A stretch of 52,613 bases of DNA from Iphinoe sp. HA4291-MV1 (GCA_019359415.1 JAHHHH010000050.1:1-52613); one strand, 5' to 3'. Counted from the first letter of the stretch, positions 41,117 through 50,644 are shown. The notes: generated from the sequence alone by a model not told the origin. Program-made: numbers and translations.

Positions 41117-41239
41117 ACTACCATTTTTCCATATGTAAATAAGTATAATTAACACAAAGAAGTGTTCAACATTAGGTAATCCTGTATAGTAATAGAGAAA
41201 TGGTAGGTTAATTCTGGAGTGATTCAAATTAGAGGTCAT

Positions 41240-41554
41240 GCTCTGCCCTCGTTGTCAATCGACAAACATCCCAAAATAAGCTAATCGTCATTTATTTTTC
41301 CAGAGAAAGCTTCTTGCAATAAGGGTTTCAGTGCTGATTTCGTGCAACTTCAATTTCAATGCTCATTTCCCTTCAATATTATTGTAGAAATTCCTTTGTA
41401 TATAAACATTATCAAAGTTATGGGAGTGTAGGAAAGTGGAAGCAGTCAAGAAACTATTGCACGTTTACGTTCCGCTACTCTTGAGAGTCGCATGACATTC
41501 GACACTTTTCATAAGGCTTTTAATAGCTAAATACATCGTCAATCAACATCTGCC
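41240..41554. other. Gap upstream of pcxA
   Basis: No gene is supported. A 13-codon frame (41238-41279, MLCPRCQSTNIPK) resembles the zinc-finger start of an IS1-type transposase, a likely tiny remnant. The rest is AT-rich and should hold the pcxA promoter. Confidence 0.5.
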
Positions 41555-42853
41555 ATGAAAATTGCATTTTTCAACAAAAGTATAGAGTTTATTCGACAAA
41601 AAGTTAAAGAATATTTACAGGCTGGTCACGAATGGTTACTGGATACAGCAGAAAGAGCATTATCAGAAGCTTACCAGGCTGCTTATAGAATTAAAAATAT
41701 TGAAACAGAGCAGTTTAATGATAAAAAAATAGCTCCGAAATCAGCTAATTATACTGAAAATATCATGGCTTATTGGCAGGTCTCTCTTAACAAAAACTTA
41801 ATAATTATTAAGATAAAGCTAGCAGAATTTCGTTTCATTTCTTCTCTACTCAAGATATCAAATTCTGTTTTTTTAGAAAAATTAAATTTTGTCGATGAGG
41901 TAATCTCGAAGTATTCTTTAGAAGATGAAAAAAATAGTAATAATGAAATAATACCAGTCTCTCAAACGTTACCAGTTAACCGTGACGAAGTTAGTAACCA
42001 GTCCGATTCATCTCATGTAGATAATATGAAAGTTGACCCTGTTTTTTTTAAAACAGGTGCATTTCCTAGGTCAATTGGAATAAAAATTAATAAAATCAAA
42101 GCGGATTTCTCACCACAAGCAGAAGAACAATTTATTAGAAAATTCCAAATTTCTAAAAAGAGAACAAGAACTGCTGTAAGATTTTTGGCAATGCTAGTTG
42201 TTGTGCCAATTCTAACTCAATACTTGTCTAAAGAATTATTAGTTAGTCCAATTGTGGAACGGATTAGAGATGAAATTAGAGATGAAAATTTAAGTCATAC
42301 TTTCCTTAATTATGAAATGGAGGAAGAAGCTCTCAATAAGTTAAAAACTTTTGAAGAGAAGCTGAAATTTGGTAATCTCATTCGTCAAGCACCACCAATT
42401 TCTTCAGAAGTCATAGAAGAAAAGGTTAGACATCAAGCTCGTCAAATTGCTGAAGAATTTAGAGAGAAAAGCAATAACGCTATTAGCAATATTTTTGCTG
42501 ATATGCTATCACTTATAGCTTTTGCATTAGTCATTTTTACAAGCAAAAGAGAAATTGTGATTGTGAAGTCTTTTATGGATGATGTGATGTATGGTTTGAG
42601 TGACAGTGCTAAGGCATTCTTGATTATTATCTTTACAGACATATTTGTAGGATTTCACTCACCACATGGCTGGGAGGTAATTCTTGAAGGATTTGCAGAA
42701 CATTTAGGGCTTCCAGCAAATCGAGACGCAATGTATCTATTTATTGCTACTTTCCCTGTCATTTTGGACACTATTTTTAAATACTGGATATTCCGCTTTC
42801 TCAGTCGGTTGTCTCCTTCAGCATTGGCTACATTGAAAGAAATGAATGAGTAA
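41555..42853 (+). CDS. pcxA: Proton extrusion protein PcxA (CemA family)
   Basis: Inner-membrane protein of the CemA/CotA/PcxA family, needed for light-dependent proton extrusion. 432 aa. It has a charged N-terminal half, then 'FKTGAFPRSIGIKINKIKADFSPQAEEQFIRKFQISKKRTRTAVRFLAMLVVVPILTQYLSKE' (about 163-226; first membrane helix), a charged loop, and three or more C-terminal helices ('ADMLSLIAFALVIFTSKREIVIVKSFMDDVMYGLSDSAKAFLIIIFTDIFVGFHSPHGWEVI', 'FIATFPVILDTIFKYWIFRFLSRLSP'). The C-terminal region is the conserved CemA core. Monocistronic, followed by a GC-rich hairpin region (42960-43010). Confidence 0.9.
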   Translation: MKIAFFNKSIEFIRQKVKEYLQAGHEWLLDTAERALSEAYQAAYRIKNIETEQFNDKKIAPKSANYTENIMAYWQVSLNKNLIIIKIKLAEFRFISSLLKISNSVFLEKLNFVDEVISKYSLEDEKNSNNEIIPVSQTLPVNRDEVSNQSDSSHVDNMKVDPVFFKTGAFPRSIGIKINKIKADFSPQAEEQFIRKFQISKKRTRTAVRFLAMLVVVPILTQYLSKELLVSPIVERIRDEIRDENLSHTFLNYEMEEEALNKLKTFEEKLKFGNLIRQAPPISSEVIEEKVRHQARQIAEEFREKSNNAISNIFADMLSLIAFALVIFTSKREIVIVKSFMDDVMYGLSDSAKAFLIIIFTDIFVGFHSPHGWEVILEGFAEHLGLPANRDAMYLFIATFPVILDTIFKYWIFRFLSRLSPSALATLKEMNE

Positions 42854-43043
42854 TTTCTCAATTTTAGCCGATCGCCTAGAGCATTCACCAACTTTGGAAG
42901 AGTGGGTGAAGCAAGTGAAAATTTCCCTTAGTAGCGAGTATCTGTAGGATGTTGCAGAATTACGACTGGGCGCTAAAGCGCAAAGCGCTCCCTTCTGGGC
43001 GCTTTGAGTCTGAAAGTATTACATCGCTATAATCAGAGTTTTT

Positions 43044-43802
43044 TCAATACTTAAGTACTCCATCTTCCATGTAAGCAACTCGATCAGCTAAATCTAAAAT
43101 ACGAGGATCATGGGTCACAATTAATACTGTGCAGCCTTGTTCTTTTGCTAGTCCGCGCAGCAACTCCATGACTAGGTGTCCGCTGTGAGAGTCTAAAGCA
43201 GCCGTTGGCTCATCTGCCATAATGACCTGTGGATGACCAGTTAAGGCACGAGCGATCGCCACTCTTTGTTTCTGTCCCCCCGACAAATCACGAGGAAGTT
43301 GCTTTGTTTTATCCGCCAGTCCAACTTGTTCTAACAAAGCTTGGGCTTCCTTGCGTGCTAACTTTCCACGAATCCCTTTGACGTTCAAGGCTGCTTCTAC
43401 ATTCTCAATCGCCGTTAGTGCCGGGAATAAGTTAAAATCTTGGAAAATAAAGCCAATATGGTGTCTTCGGAACCGAGCTAGTTCAGTTCGAGACATTGTA
43501 GTGATTTCTTCCCCAAGTAAATAAACATTGCCAGCCGTTGGAGTCAACAGTCCCGCTAAAATAGACAGCAAAGTCGTTTTTCCTGAACCAGAAGGTCCCA
43601 TTAAAATTTCAATATCACCCTTTTGGATCTCCCAGTAAATTTCTTTGAGGATTTGAAGGCGCTGCTGCTTAGAATTAATTACCATCTCCACCCCTTTAGC
43701 TACAATTGCACCTGCTATGGTGGAACTCATTTGATATTTGCTCTTGGCAAAATTATGAGATTGAATTATAGAATCAGTCATCTGCTCAAATTCTTTGGTC
43801 AT
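43044..43802 (-). CDS. devA: DevA-type ABC transporter ATP-binding protein
   Basis: A 252-aa ATPase of the MacB/LolD-like group, in cyanobacteria called DevA. Walker A 'GPSGSGKTTLLSILAGLL', signature 'DLSGGQKQRVAIARAL', Walker B 'VIMADEPTAALD' and switch His 'VTHD' are all intact. An N-terminal extension of about 30 residues precedes the usual start of the family. It is downstream of devC on the same strand (118-bp gap). In heterocystous cyanobacteria DevBCA exports glycolipid across the envelope; a DevB (membrane fusion) gene is absent here, so this may be a paralogue with another substrate. Confidence 0.85.
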   Translation of the reverse strand: MTKEFEQMTDSIIQSHNFAKSKYQMSSTIAGAIVAKGVEMVINSKQQRLQILKEIYWEIQKGDIEILMGPSGSGKTTLLSILAGLLTPTAGNVYLLGEEITTMSRTELARFRRHHIGFIFQDFNLFPALTAIENVEAALNVKGIRGKLARKEAQALLEQVGLADKTKQLPRDLSGGQKQRVAIARALTGHPQVIMADEPTAALDSHSGHLVMELLRGLAKEQGCTVLIVTHDPRILDLADRVAYMEDGVLKY

Positions 43803-43920
43803 ATACAGTTTTCAATTGTCGGTTGAGATTTGTTTGGTGCCTTCGACTACTAAAGTACTTGCTTATTTAATTTTGTAATAATTAGCACTTACTTAATAAA
43901 AGTCATGATTGCCAAGAGAA

Positions 43921-45108
43921 CTATCCTTTAAAGACAATCGCTGGGTCCACGCGAGTGACTTTTTGAATGGCAAAAACAGCAGAACTAACGCACATCAACA
44001 CTGTAATTCCGAAAACGGTAATTGCTGACAATGGTGTAATTAAAATTACAATACCTTGTGCCGTTGATGTCCAAGCTGCCACTCCTAGGCAAAGAACTAT
44101 CCCTGGTAGATAGCCTAAAATTGCCATCCAAATTGCTTGCTCAATAATTACATTGTAGATAAACCAATCAGATGCTCCCATTGCTTTAAGTGTGCCAAAT
44201 TCTTTTATGTGATCTGTGACAGAAGCGTAAAGAATTTGACTGACCACAACTGCCCCAACAACTACGCCAACCACCGCACCAAGACCGAGAATAAATCCAA
44301 TTCCAGAGCGTTCCTGCCAGTATTCCTGTGTGATTTTAGACATTTCTTGACGAGTGTAAGCACGGCTGTCTGACAAAGTCTGTTCCAAATTCTTTTTGAG
44401 TTTCTCTATGTTTTGACCTGGTTTTGCCCGAATCAAAACGAAGCTAATCTGGTCTGTTGATATTGGTTTTTTAGCAGAGGAACCGACGTTATTTGGAGAA
44501 GCCGTTGTCTGGGTGCCGTAATTTCTATAAGTATTGGCAGTCTCTAGAGAGGTGAACATCAAGGTACCAAAGACAATTGATTGAGTTCCTTGAGTGAAAC
44601 CCACTAACTTTGCTGCAATGTTGTTAATTTCTCCTACCTCACCCAAGCTTTTGAGATGAAGAGAATCCAGGTTAGTTTTATCAATAATGAAAGTAAACGA
44701 TTGCTTCAAGTCATCGAAACGACCTTCAACAATGTTTGAGCGGTCAAATAACATCCCTTGTGGATCTGCACCAACGATTGTGATGGAGGTAATCTCATCT
44801 GTTTCAAGTTCATGCCAAAGTCCACCATCAATGATGACAGCTTCAGCTTTGTCTACACCTTTGACTTTGCGCGCCTTGGTGACTTGTTCGTAGGGAATTG
44901 GTATAGTTAAGCCCAAATGCTGCATATTCTTTGAAGACACCCAAATATCAGCACGTGATTGATCGATTAACTGGGTAGAAGAACGAGCAAACCCATATTG
45001 AAGACCTGTTTGAATGGTGACTAAGCTCACAGCAAATAGAATTCCCGCCTGCGCCACCAAAAAGCGAGGAATGTCTTCCAGTAAATTCTTACGAGCAATT
45101 GAAGCCAT
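43921..45108 (-). CDS. devC: DevC-type ABC transporter permease
   Basis: A 395-aa permease from the ATG at 45108 ('MASIARKNLLEDIPRFLVAQAGILFAVSLVTIQTGLQYGFARS'). A frame extending to 45228 would add 40 residues that are just translated GGGCAAT/CCCATT repeats and is rejected. One N-terminal helix, a large periplasmic MacB-like domain, then three C-terminal helices ('GIGFILGLGAVVGVVVGAVVVSQILYASV', 'FIYNVIIEQAIWMAILGYLPGIVLCLGVAAW', 'ITVFGITVLMCVSSAVFAI'). It forms a pair with the DevA-type ATPase downstream. No devB is nearby. Confidence 0.85.
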   Translation of the reverse strand: MASIARKNLLEDIPRFLVAQAGILFAVSLVTIQTGLQYGFARSSTQLIDQSRADIWVSSKNMQHLGLTIPIPYEQVTKARKVKGVDKAEAVIIDGGLWHELETDEITSITIVGADPQGMLFDRSNIVEGRFDDLKQSFTFIIDKTNLDSLHLKSLGEVGEINNIAAKLVGFTQGTQSIVFGTLMFTSLETANTYRNYGTQTTASPNNVGSSAKKPISTDQISFVLIRAKPGQNIEKLKKNLEQTLSDSRAYTRQEMSKITQEYWQERSGIGFILGLGAVVGVVVGAVVVSQILYASVTDHIKEFGTLKAMGASDWFIYNVIIEQAIWMAILGYLPGIVLCLGVAAWTSTAQGIVILITPLSAITVFGITVLMCVSSAVFAIQKVTRVDPAIVFKG

Positions 45109-45242
45109 AAAACGTAATTGGGAATTGGGAATTGGGCAATGGGCAATGGGCAATGGGCAATTCCCATTTGTATCAAAATTAAAGTGAAATGGTATTAGTC
45201 GTTGGTTGTTGGTTGTTTTACCAACCACTAACGACTAACTTA
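45109..45242. repeat. Heptamer repeats and an inverted repeat between devC and hpnB
   Basis: GGGAATT/GGGCAAT heptamers (45118-45160) are followed by the CATTTGTATCAAAATTAAAG segment shared with 25432-25451 and an inverted TTAGTCGTT/AACGACTAA stem (45194-45202, 45230-45238). No gene. Confidence 0.8.
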
Positions 45243-46571
45243 TTAACTAGCATCTTTCGTTTTAGAATATACTCTTCCTTTCCAAGTTCCTCCTCGCTTT
45301 TGCCAATGACGCACAGCTGAGTCTATAGTCATAAGCGTATATAGGAGCGCAACTCCAGGAAGACAGAGTGTCAACCAGGGTGAACACCCATAAAATCGGA
45401 TGGTAGGCAAGTAAGTGTAACTCATAAGTAGCCAGCTCAATAAGCCGATGCATGCTACAAGCCAATTTCCGGTAAGCAAACCGAAGATTGCACTAATAGG
45501 TGGAACTATGTACACAAGTATCATTCCTATGACTGTTACGATTAACAGCCCCAAGGAATAATGTAGCTGCGTAAATGCAGTTCGGGCTATCATCTCCCAA
45601 ACAGTTGACAGCGATGGATATGATCGCAAGCTGTGGGTTAAGTCGTCCAGCCCCAGCCAAATTTTGTGGGAATTGGGAATTGGGAATTGGGAATTGGGAA
45701 TTGGGAATTGGGAATTGGGAACTGGGAACTGGGAATCGACTATTGCCTCTTGCCCCTTGCCCCTTGCCCATTGCCAAGTCGTCCCTGTCTCTCCCTCGGA
45801 AGCTTGGGAGACTTGACTAGACTTTACTGCTTGTGCTAAGGCACAATCATCAATGAGTGAACTGCGGACGACTTGGATACCACCAATCCGGGTTAAAGCT
45901 TCACAGGTTATTAAAATACACCCGCCAGCGGCGGCGGCTGTTGTCTTTGTGGGATCGTTCACCCAGCGAAAGGGGTAGATTTTTTGAAAGAAAAAGACAA
46001 ATGCTGGAATGAGGAGTTTTTCCCAAAAACTTTTACACCTCAGCAATACCATGAGAGAAACAAGCTCTAAATTCTCTTGTTGCGCCTTTGCTACCAAAGA
46101 GCGGAGATTGAGAGCATCATGTTCAATATCAGCATCTGTCAGGAGAAAATAGTCTGGTGACGGTGTTAGAGTCTTTACATACTGAGTACCTTGGTGTAAT
46201 GCCCATAACTTGCCCGTCCAGTCAGGAGGTAAAGGTTGTGCAGAAAGGACGTGTAATTGCTGAGTTTTATTTAATTCCTGAGCAACACTACGGGCAACGT
46301 TTGCTGTTCCATCGGTACTACTATCATCTACCAAAACGACAGTGAAACTACCAGCATAGTCTTGGTTGAGAAGCGATCGCAAAGTTATAGGAAGCAAATC
46401 GGCTTCATTTCTGGCAGGAACTACAGCACAAATGGTAGGGAACATTCGTAAATCTGTTTCCTGTCTTGTTAATCGTTGGTCACAGCGCCAAAACTGACCC
46501 CAAAATGCCAGTAGTATTACCCAAATTACCAAAGCTAGAACAGAAAGCCATAGTCCAATTTCACCGCTCAT
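45243..46571 (-). CDS. hpnB: Hopanoid-associated glycosyltransferase HpnB with in-frame repeat insertion
   Basis: A family-2 glycosyltransferase linked to hopanoid genes. 442 aa, with a GT-A core: '[29 protein letters not shown]' (about 46-74), '[12 protein letters not shown]', and the metal-binding '[13 protein letters not shown]' (about 143-155). There are membrane helices at the N-terminus and three to four at the C-terminus. Residues about 251-309 (45645-45821) are not family-like: they hold 'QFPIPNS' repeats translated from the GGGAATT heptamer array. They sit between 'CALAQAVK' and '[12 protein letters not shown]', which are contiguous in normal HpnB. Divergent from shc. The reading frame is intact; function may persist. 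Confidence 0.88.
   Translation of the reverse strand: MSGEIGLWLSVLALVIWVILLAFWGQFWRCDQRLTRQETDLRMFPTICAVVPARNEADLLPITLRSLLNQDYAGSFTVVLVDDSSTDGTANVARSVAQELNKTQQLHVLSAQPLPPDWTGKLWALHQGTQYVKTLTPSPDYFLLTDADIEHDALNLRSLVAKAQQENLELVSLMVLLRCKSFWEKLLIPAFVFFFQKIYPFRWVNDPTKTTAAAAGGCILITCEALTRIGGIQVVRSSLIDDCALAQAVKSSQVSQASEGETGTTWQWARGKGQEAIVDSQFPVPNSQFPIPNSQFPIPNSHKIWLGLDDLTHSLRSYPSLSTVWEMIARTAFTQLHYSLGLLIVTVIGMILVYIVPPISAIFGLLTGNWLVACIGLLSWLLMSYTYLPTIRFYGCSPWLTLCLPGVALLYTLMTIDSAVRHWQKRGGTWKGRVYSKTKDAS
45668..45737. repeat. Heptamer STRR inside hpnB
   Basis: Seven perfect GGGAATT units (45668-45716) followed by two GGGAACT and one GGGAATC (to 45737). On the coding strand three units encode seven residues, so unit number changes would alter the frame. 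Confidence 0.95.
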
Positions 46572-46617
46572 TGTGTTTTCATTTTTCTACATAGAAAACA
46601 CATTACAATGACAGCTT

Positions 46618-48612
46618 ATGAGAGAGAAAGAACTTTCTTGTTACAGCCAACAAGAAGCAGACGTGGTTGAGGAGCAACGGAAAACTATGCAAATTCAGGA
46701 TAAACACACAGTTTCCCGTGTGAGAGATGCGATCGCCAAGAGTCAGAACTATCTTCTTTCCATTCAAGATCCTACTGGATACTGGTGGGCAGAGTTAGAG
46801 TCCAATGTTACCATAACTGCGGAGGTTGTCCTCCTTCATAAAATTTGGGGAACAGACCGAGAAAGACCATTGCACAAAGTTGAAGCATACCTGCGTTCTC
46901 AACAACGGGAACACGGAGGATGGGAACTTTTCTACGGAGATGGAGGAGAGCTTAGTGTTTCTGTGGAAGCATATATGGCACTGAAGTTGCTCAGTGTACC
47001 AGAAACAGATCCCGCAATGATCAAGGCACGGAAGTTTATCATAGAACGCGGCGGTATCAGTAAAACTCGCATTTTTACCAAGTTACATCTGGCACTTATT
47101 GGATGTTACAACTGGCGAGGCATTCCTTCTCTGCCACCTTGGGTGATGTTGTTGCCCTCAAATTTTTTGTTTAACATCTACGAAATGTCGAGCTGGGCAA
47201 GGTCAAGCACAGTTCCTCTGCTGATTGTTATTGATCGCAAACCTGTTTTTCTGACTGACCCAGCCATTACCTTGGATGAACTGTATGCTGAAGGTATCGA
47301 GCAAGTCCGGTATGAGTTGCCCAGTAAGGGCGATTGGACAGATTTATTTATTACTCTCGATCATACCTTTAAGTTAGCAGAAACCCTGAATCTTGTTCCT
47401 TTTCGTGAAGAAGGTATTCAAGCTGCCGAGCGCTGGATTTTAGAACGGCAAGAAGCAACAGGCGATTGGGGTGGTATCATTCCCGCCATGCTGAATTCAC
47501 TGCTAGCTTTGCGCGCTCTGGATTATGACGCAGCAGACCCTATTGTAGAACGAGGACTACGCTCAGTTGACAATTTTGCAATTGAAACTACGGATATCTA
47601 TAGAATACAGCCTTGTATTTCCCCTGTATGGGATACTGCTTGGGCAATGCGAGCTTTAGTAGAGTCAGGCTTGGCATCGGAGCACCCAGCTGTCGTCAGA
47701 GCTGGAGAATGGTTGTTGAGCAAGCAGATTCTGGACTATGGTGATTGGGCTATTAAAAATCGCAAAGGAAAACCAGGAGCTTGGGCATTTGAGTTTGACA
47801 ACCGCTTTTATCCAGATGTAGATGACACTGCTGTTGTTGTCATGGCTCTCAATGAGGTGAAACTGCCCAATGAAAAACTTAAAGCTGTAGCGATCGCTCG
47901 TGCTGTAAACTGGATTGCTTCTATGCAGTGTCAGCCTGGAGGTTGGGCAGCATTTGATAAGGACAATAATCAGGACTGGCTCAACCAGCTTCCTTATGGT
48001 GACCTCAAAGCCATGATTGACCCAAACACAGCTGATGTCACCGCTAGAGTTTTAGAAATGTTGGGTATCGGTCATTTGCTCATTGAGACACGTAACCTGG
48101 AACAGTCAATTAATTATCTCATACGCGAGCAAGAAACTGAGGGTTGCTGGTTTGGTCGCTGGGGAGTGAATTACATTTATGGAACCAGTGGAGTTCTTTG
48201 CGCTCTGTCCTTAATTGCTCCAGAAAAGACGGGACTCAGTATCGAACGGGGTGCTGCTTGGTTAGTCGGATGTCAAAACTCAGATGGTGGCTGGGGTGAA
48301 ACTTGTTATAGTTATAATGATCCGGCTCTGAAAGGACAAGGTCCCAGTACTGCTTCTCAAACAGCTTGGGCAATACTAGGCTTAATAGCAGCAGGTCAAG
48401 CAACTGGTAAGTTTGCTAAACCTGCCATTGAGAAGGGAATTAGCTATTTGTTAGAAACTCAGCAATCTGATGGTACTTGGTATGAGGCAGATTTCACAGG
48501 GACTGGCTTTCCTGGTCATTTTTATCTGAAGTATCACCTCTATCAACAATATTTTCCTTTGTTAGCTTTGGGGCGCTATCAAGCGTTGTCACCAGTTGTG
48601 GTGATAGGCTAG
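46618..48612 (+). CDS. shc: Squalene-hopene cyclase
   Basis: Membrane-associated cyclase converting squalene to diploptene/diplopterol, the entry enzyme of hopanoid synthesis. The catalytic acid motif DVDD is residues 400-403 ('YPDVDDTAVV'). QW repeats ('QEATGDWGG', 'QCQPGGWAAF', 'QNSDGGWGE', 'QSDGTWYEADFTGTGFP') line the barrel. 664 aa from the first ATG; the usual start of cyanobacterial SHC corresponds to the ATG at 46687 (641 aa), which gives the family's 'MQIQDKHTVSRVRDAIAKSQ' opening. Divergent from hpnB, sharing a 46-115 bp promoter gap. Provides the substrate for HpnH. Confidence 0.93.
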   Translation: MREKELSCYSQQEADVVEEQRKTMQIQDKHTVSRVRDAIAKSQNYLLSIQDPTGYWWAELESNVTITAEVVLLHKIWGTDRERPLHKVEAYLRSQQREHGGWELFYGDGGELSVSVEAYMALKLLSVPETDPAMIKARKFIIERGGISKTRIFTKLHLALIGCYNWRGIPSLPPWVMLLPSNFLFNIYEMSSWARSSTVPLLIVIDRKPVFLTDPAITLDELYAEGIEQVRYELPSKGDWTDLFITLDHTFKLAETLNLVPFREEGIQAAERWILERQEATGDWGGIIPAMLNSLLALRALDYDAADPIVERGLRSVDNFAIETTDIYRIQPCISPVWDTAWAMRALVESGLASEHPAVVRAGEWLLSKQILDYGDWAIKNRKGKPGAWAFEFDNRFYPDVDDTAVVVMALNEVKLPNEKLKAVAIARAVNWIASMQCQPGGWAAFDKDNNQDWLNQLPYGDLKAMIDPNTADVTARVLEMLGIGHLLIETRNLEQSINYLIREQETEGCWFGRWGVNYIYGTSGVLCALSLIAPEKTGLSIERGAAWLVGCQNSDGGWGETCYSYNDPALKGQGPSTASQTAWAILGLIAAGQATGKFAKPAIEKGISYLLETQQSDGTWYEADFTGTGFPGHFYLKYHLYQQYFPLLALGRYQALSPVVVIG

Positions 48613-48696
48613 GTTACGAAACAGTAAATGATGCTGATTATTTAGGAAGCATCCCAAATCATCTACCAACGGATTGTTAAAACTGCAAAGAAACGA

Positions 48697-49389
48697 TTAA
48701 GGTTGCCAAAAATATTTAGGTTTTAAAGGGGAAGCAGGAGCAGAAAGCACTAGAATGCTTCTAACGTTGCTAATGTAACGTCCTCCTGCTTTATCACCAG
48801 GCACCACTAGACGAGCAAATCCCTCATCTGTATCTGTCAAATACTGAATGCTACCATCGTTTGCTTTTTTTGCATATGCAACTAGTACCTGTTTACCTTC
48901 AAAGTTGGGGTGAATTTCACCAATAGTCACGACAGCCCCATAGCAGTCAGTGGCTTCAGCAAGAACATACTGTCGAAGGAAAGCATTTTTAGGATTTTGA
49001 CCGGACTTACCAGGTTGAAGTCCCCCTGAAGAAATCTCATTATTAATTAACTCCCACAAGGGAACTCCGTAGTATGTTTCTGTTCTCGGACCTGCTCCTG
49101 TTTGGAAACTTACAGTGATTTCGGTAACTACTGCTGGGTTTTGATTCTTTAAATCTTCTTGCAAAGTTATAAGCTTTTGCAAATCGAAGGTTGTTGGATT
49201 TTTGACCTCACCACCCAAGCGGAATGTCTGCGACAGACCCCCTGGACACGAATATTCTTCCCAACGAGCTGGTTTGTTTTGTTCTGATTCCCAAGGTGCA
49301 AAGTTTCCTGGGTCAGCTAAAGTAGCTTGCCAAAACCCCAGTATCGATAATGTTAAGGACACAATTGCGATACGACGAGTAAAACGCAT
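48697..49389 (-). CDS. Secreted molybdopterin-oxidoreductase-fold protein
   Basis: A 230-aa exported protein. The signal peptide is 'MRFTRRIAIVSLTLSILGFWQATLA' with cleavage after TLA. The mature domain has the sulfite-oxidase-like Moco-binding fold pattern: 'FRLGGEVKNPTTFDLQKL', 'GAGPRTETYYGVPLWELI', 'ATDCYGAVVTIGEIHPNFEGKQVLVAYAKK' and 'TDEGFARLVVPGDKAGGRYISNVRSILVL'. The cysteine at 'ATDCYGA' is not the usual Moco ligand position for certain, so whether it binds cofactor is open. Its role is unknown. It is convergent with shc, 84 bp apart, without a clear terminator. Confidence 0.72.
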   Translation of the reverse strand: MRFTRRIAIVSLTLSILGFWQATLADPGNFAPWESEQNKPARWEEYSCPGGLSQTFRLGGEVKNPTTFDLQKLITLQEDLKNQNPAVVTEITVSFQTGAGPRTETYYGVPLWELINNEISSGGLQPGKSGQNPKNAFLRQYVLAEATDCYGAVVTIGEIHPNFEGKQVLVAYAKKANDGSIQYLTDTDEGFARLVVPGDKAGGRYISNVRSILVLSAPASPLKPKYFWQP

Positions 49390-49708
49390 AAAACATGCCT
49401 CAGTTTAAGTATTTAAAATTAGGTAGATTTTGCTGCTGCTGTTAACTTCCAGCTAAAAACAAGCACACGGAAGTCACTGTCAGGGACAATTACCAACTTT
49501 ATCAGCCATTACCAACTTTGTTTATATCACAATACGGTGTTACAAATACGGGCAAACTAATGATATTGTTGCTATCTGGACAACAGAATCAATAAAATTA
49601 ATGAGATTTCTTTAATATTTCCTTAACAACTGTTTAATAGGTTTCCCATAGACTTTTTAAGTAGCAGAGTAATGGCAATTTGCATTATTTTTTACTTAAA
49701 AAACGAAA
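49390..49708. other. 319-bp intergenic region between divergent genes
   Basis: Divergent promoters for the Moco-fold gene and surE must lie here. AT-rich towards 49590-49690 (TTAATATTTCCTTAACAACT, TTGCATTATTTTTTAC). Nothing else is recognised. Confidence 0.5.
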
Positions 49709-50644
49709 GTGAGGAAACCGTTGAAGTTGCACAGTTTGAGTTCCACCAAGATTCTTGGTAGCTTGACAACAGCTTGTCTAGTCCTGTTTGTTCAAGCTAA
49801 AGCGCATGCACTCAAAATCATGCTGGTTAATGATGATGGCTACCAAGCAGAAGGAATTACCATTTTATTTGATACTTTACAGGCAGCTGGTCACGAAGTC
49901 ACAATAGTTGCTCCAAAGCAAGACCAGAGTGGTATCGGTACATCACTTAACATTTCTCAGCTTTTACAACCAATTGAAGTAGTAAATTATGATACTAATC
50001 GCTGGTATGTAGATGCAACTCCCACGGTAACGACATGGGCAGGGTTGGATTATATTCTACGGGACAATAAACCTGATTTAGTAATTTCTGGGATCAACCG
50101 AGGTGAAAATATTGGAGTATTCGCTGTCTCCTCTGGAACAGTAAGTGCAGCTGTCGCAGCATTAAATCGCGGTATTCCAGCGATCGCAATCAGTGCTGGA
50201 GTAGATCAAACACAGAAGCCATATAAAACTGGAGCTAATTTTATTGTTGATCTCCTTAAACAACTAGAAGCGAGGAGAAAGCCAGGTTCGACACTGTTAC
50301 CGACGGGAATTGGCTTAAATATCAATATACCTGTGCGATTCCCATCTGGTATATCCGAGATTCGAGGAGTTGCTTTGACTCGCTTTGATCGCATCACGTC
50401 CTTCGATTTTACTTTTGGTGAACTGCCAACAGGCTCTGGAGTAGGGTTGAAGTTTGAAACTGTTAGTCTGCAACCTGACACAACTTTCAACCCAAAATCA
50501 GAAGGAGGACAGTTTCTCTCTGGGTATATAACAGTTACACCAATAGATGGCAACTGGAGTACTATTACGCAGAAAAACCAGGAGAAACTGCGTCAGAGTC
50601 TTCCTTCACTCTTTGATCCAAACCCAGCACTGCTATCACAATAA
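49709..50644 (+). CDS. surE: Exported 5'/3'-nucleotidase SurE
   Basis: SurE-family metal-dependent phosphatase (311 aa). Motifs: 'IMLVNDDGYQAEGITIL' (DD metal ligands), 'APKQDQSGIGTSLN', 'SGINRGENIGVFAVSSGTVSAAVAALNRGIPAIAIS'. Unlike typical cytosolic SurE (about 250 aa), it starts with a signal-like sequence ('ILGSLTTACLVLFVQAKAHA'), so it is probably periplasmic. Start: GTG at 49709, or the TTG at 49721 (M-K-L-H-S), which has a GAGG ribosome-binding site at the right spacing. Stand-alone gene. A hairpin lies 63 bp after its stop. Confidence 0.88.
   Translation: MRKPLKLHSLSSTKILGSLTTACLVLFVQAKAHALKIMLVNDDGYQAEGITILFDTLQAAGHEVTIVAPKQDQSGIGTSLNISQLLQPIEVVNYDTNRWYVDATPTVTTWAGLDYILRDNKPDLVISGINRGENIGVFAVSSGTVSAAVAALNRGIPAIAISAGVDQTQKPYKTGANFIVDLLKQLEARRKPGSTLLPTGIGLNINIPVRFPSGISEIRGVALTRFDRITSFDFTFGELPTGSGVGLKFETVSLQPDTTFNPKSEGGQFLSGYITVTPIDGNWSTITQKNQEKLRQSLPSLFDPNPALLSQ

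Noticed and set aside
41238-41279. MLCPRCQSTNIPK frame resembling an IS1 transposase start
   Set aside because: Only 13 codons; too short to call an insertion sequence, mentioned only as a possible remnant.
42846-42947. 33-codon frame overlapping the end of pcxA (MSNFSILADRLEHSPTLEEW...)
   Set aside because: It looks protein-like but is too short, has no ribosome-binding site of its own and no recognisable family.
45109-45228. 40-codon upstream extension of devC
   Set aside because: It encodes only translated heptamer repeats; the family start is at 45108.
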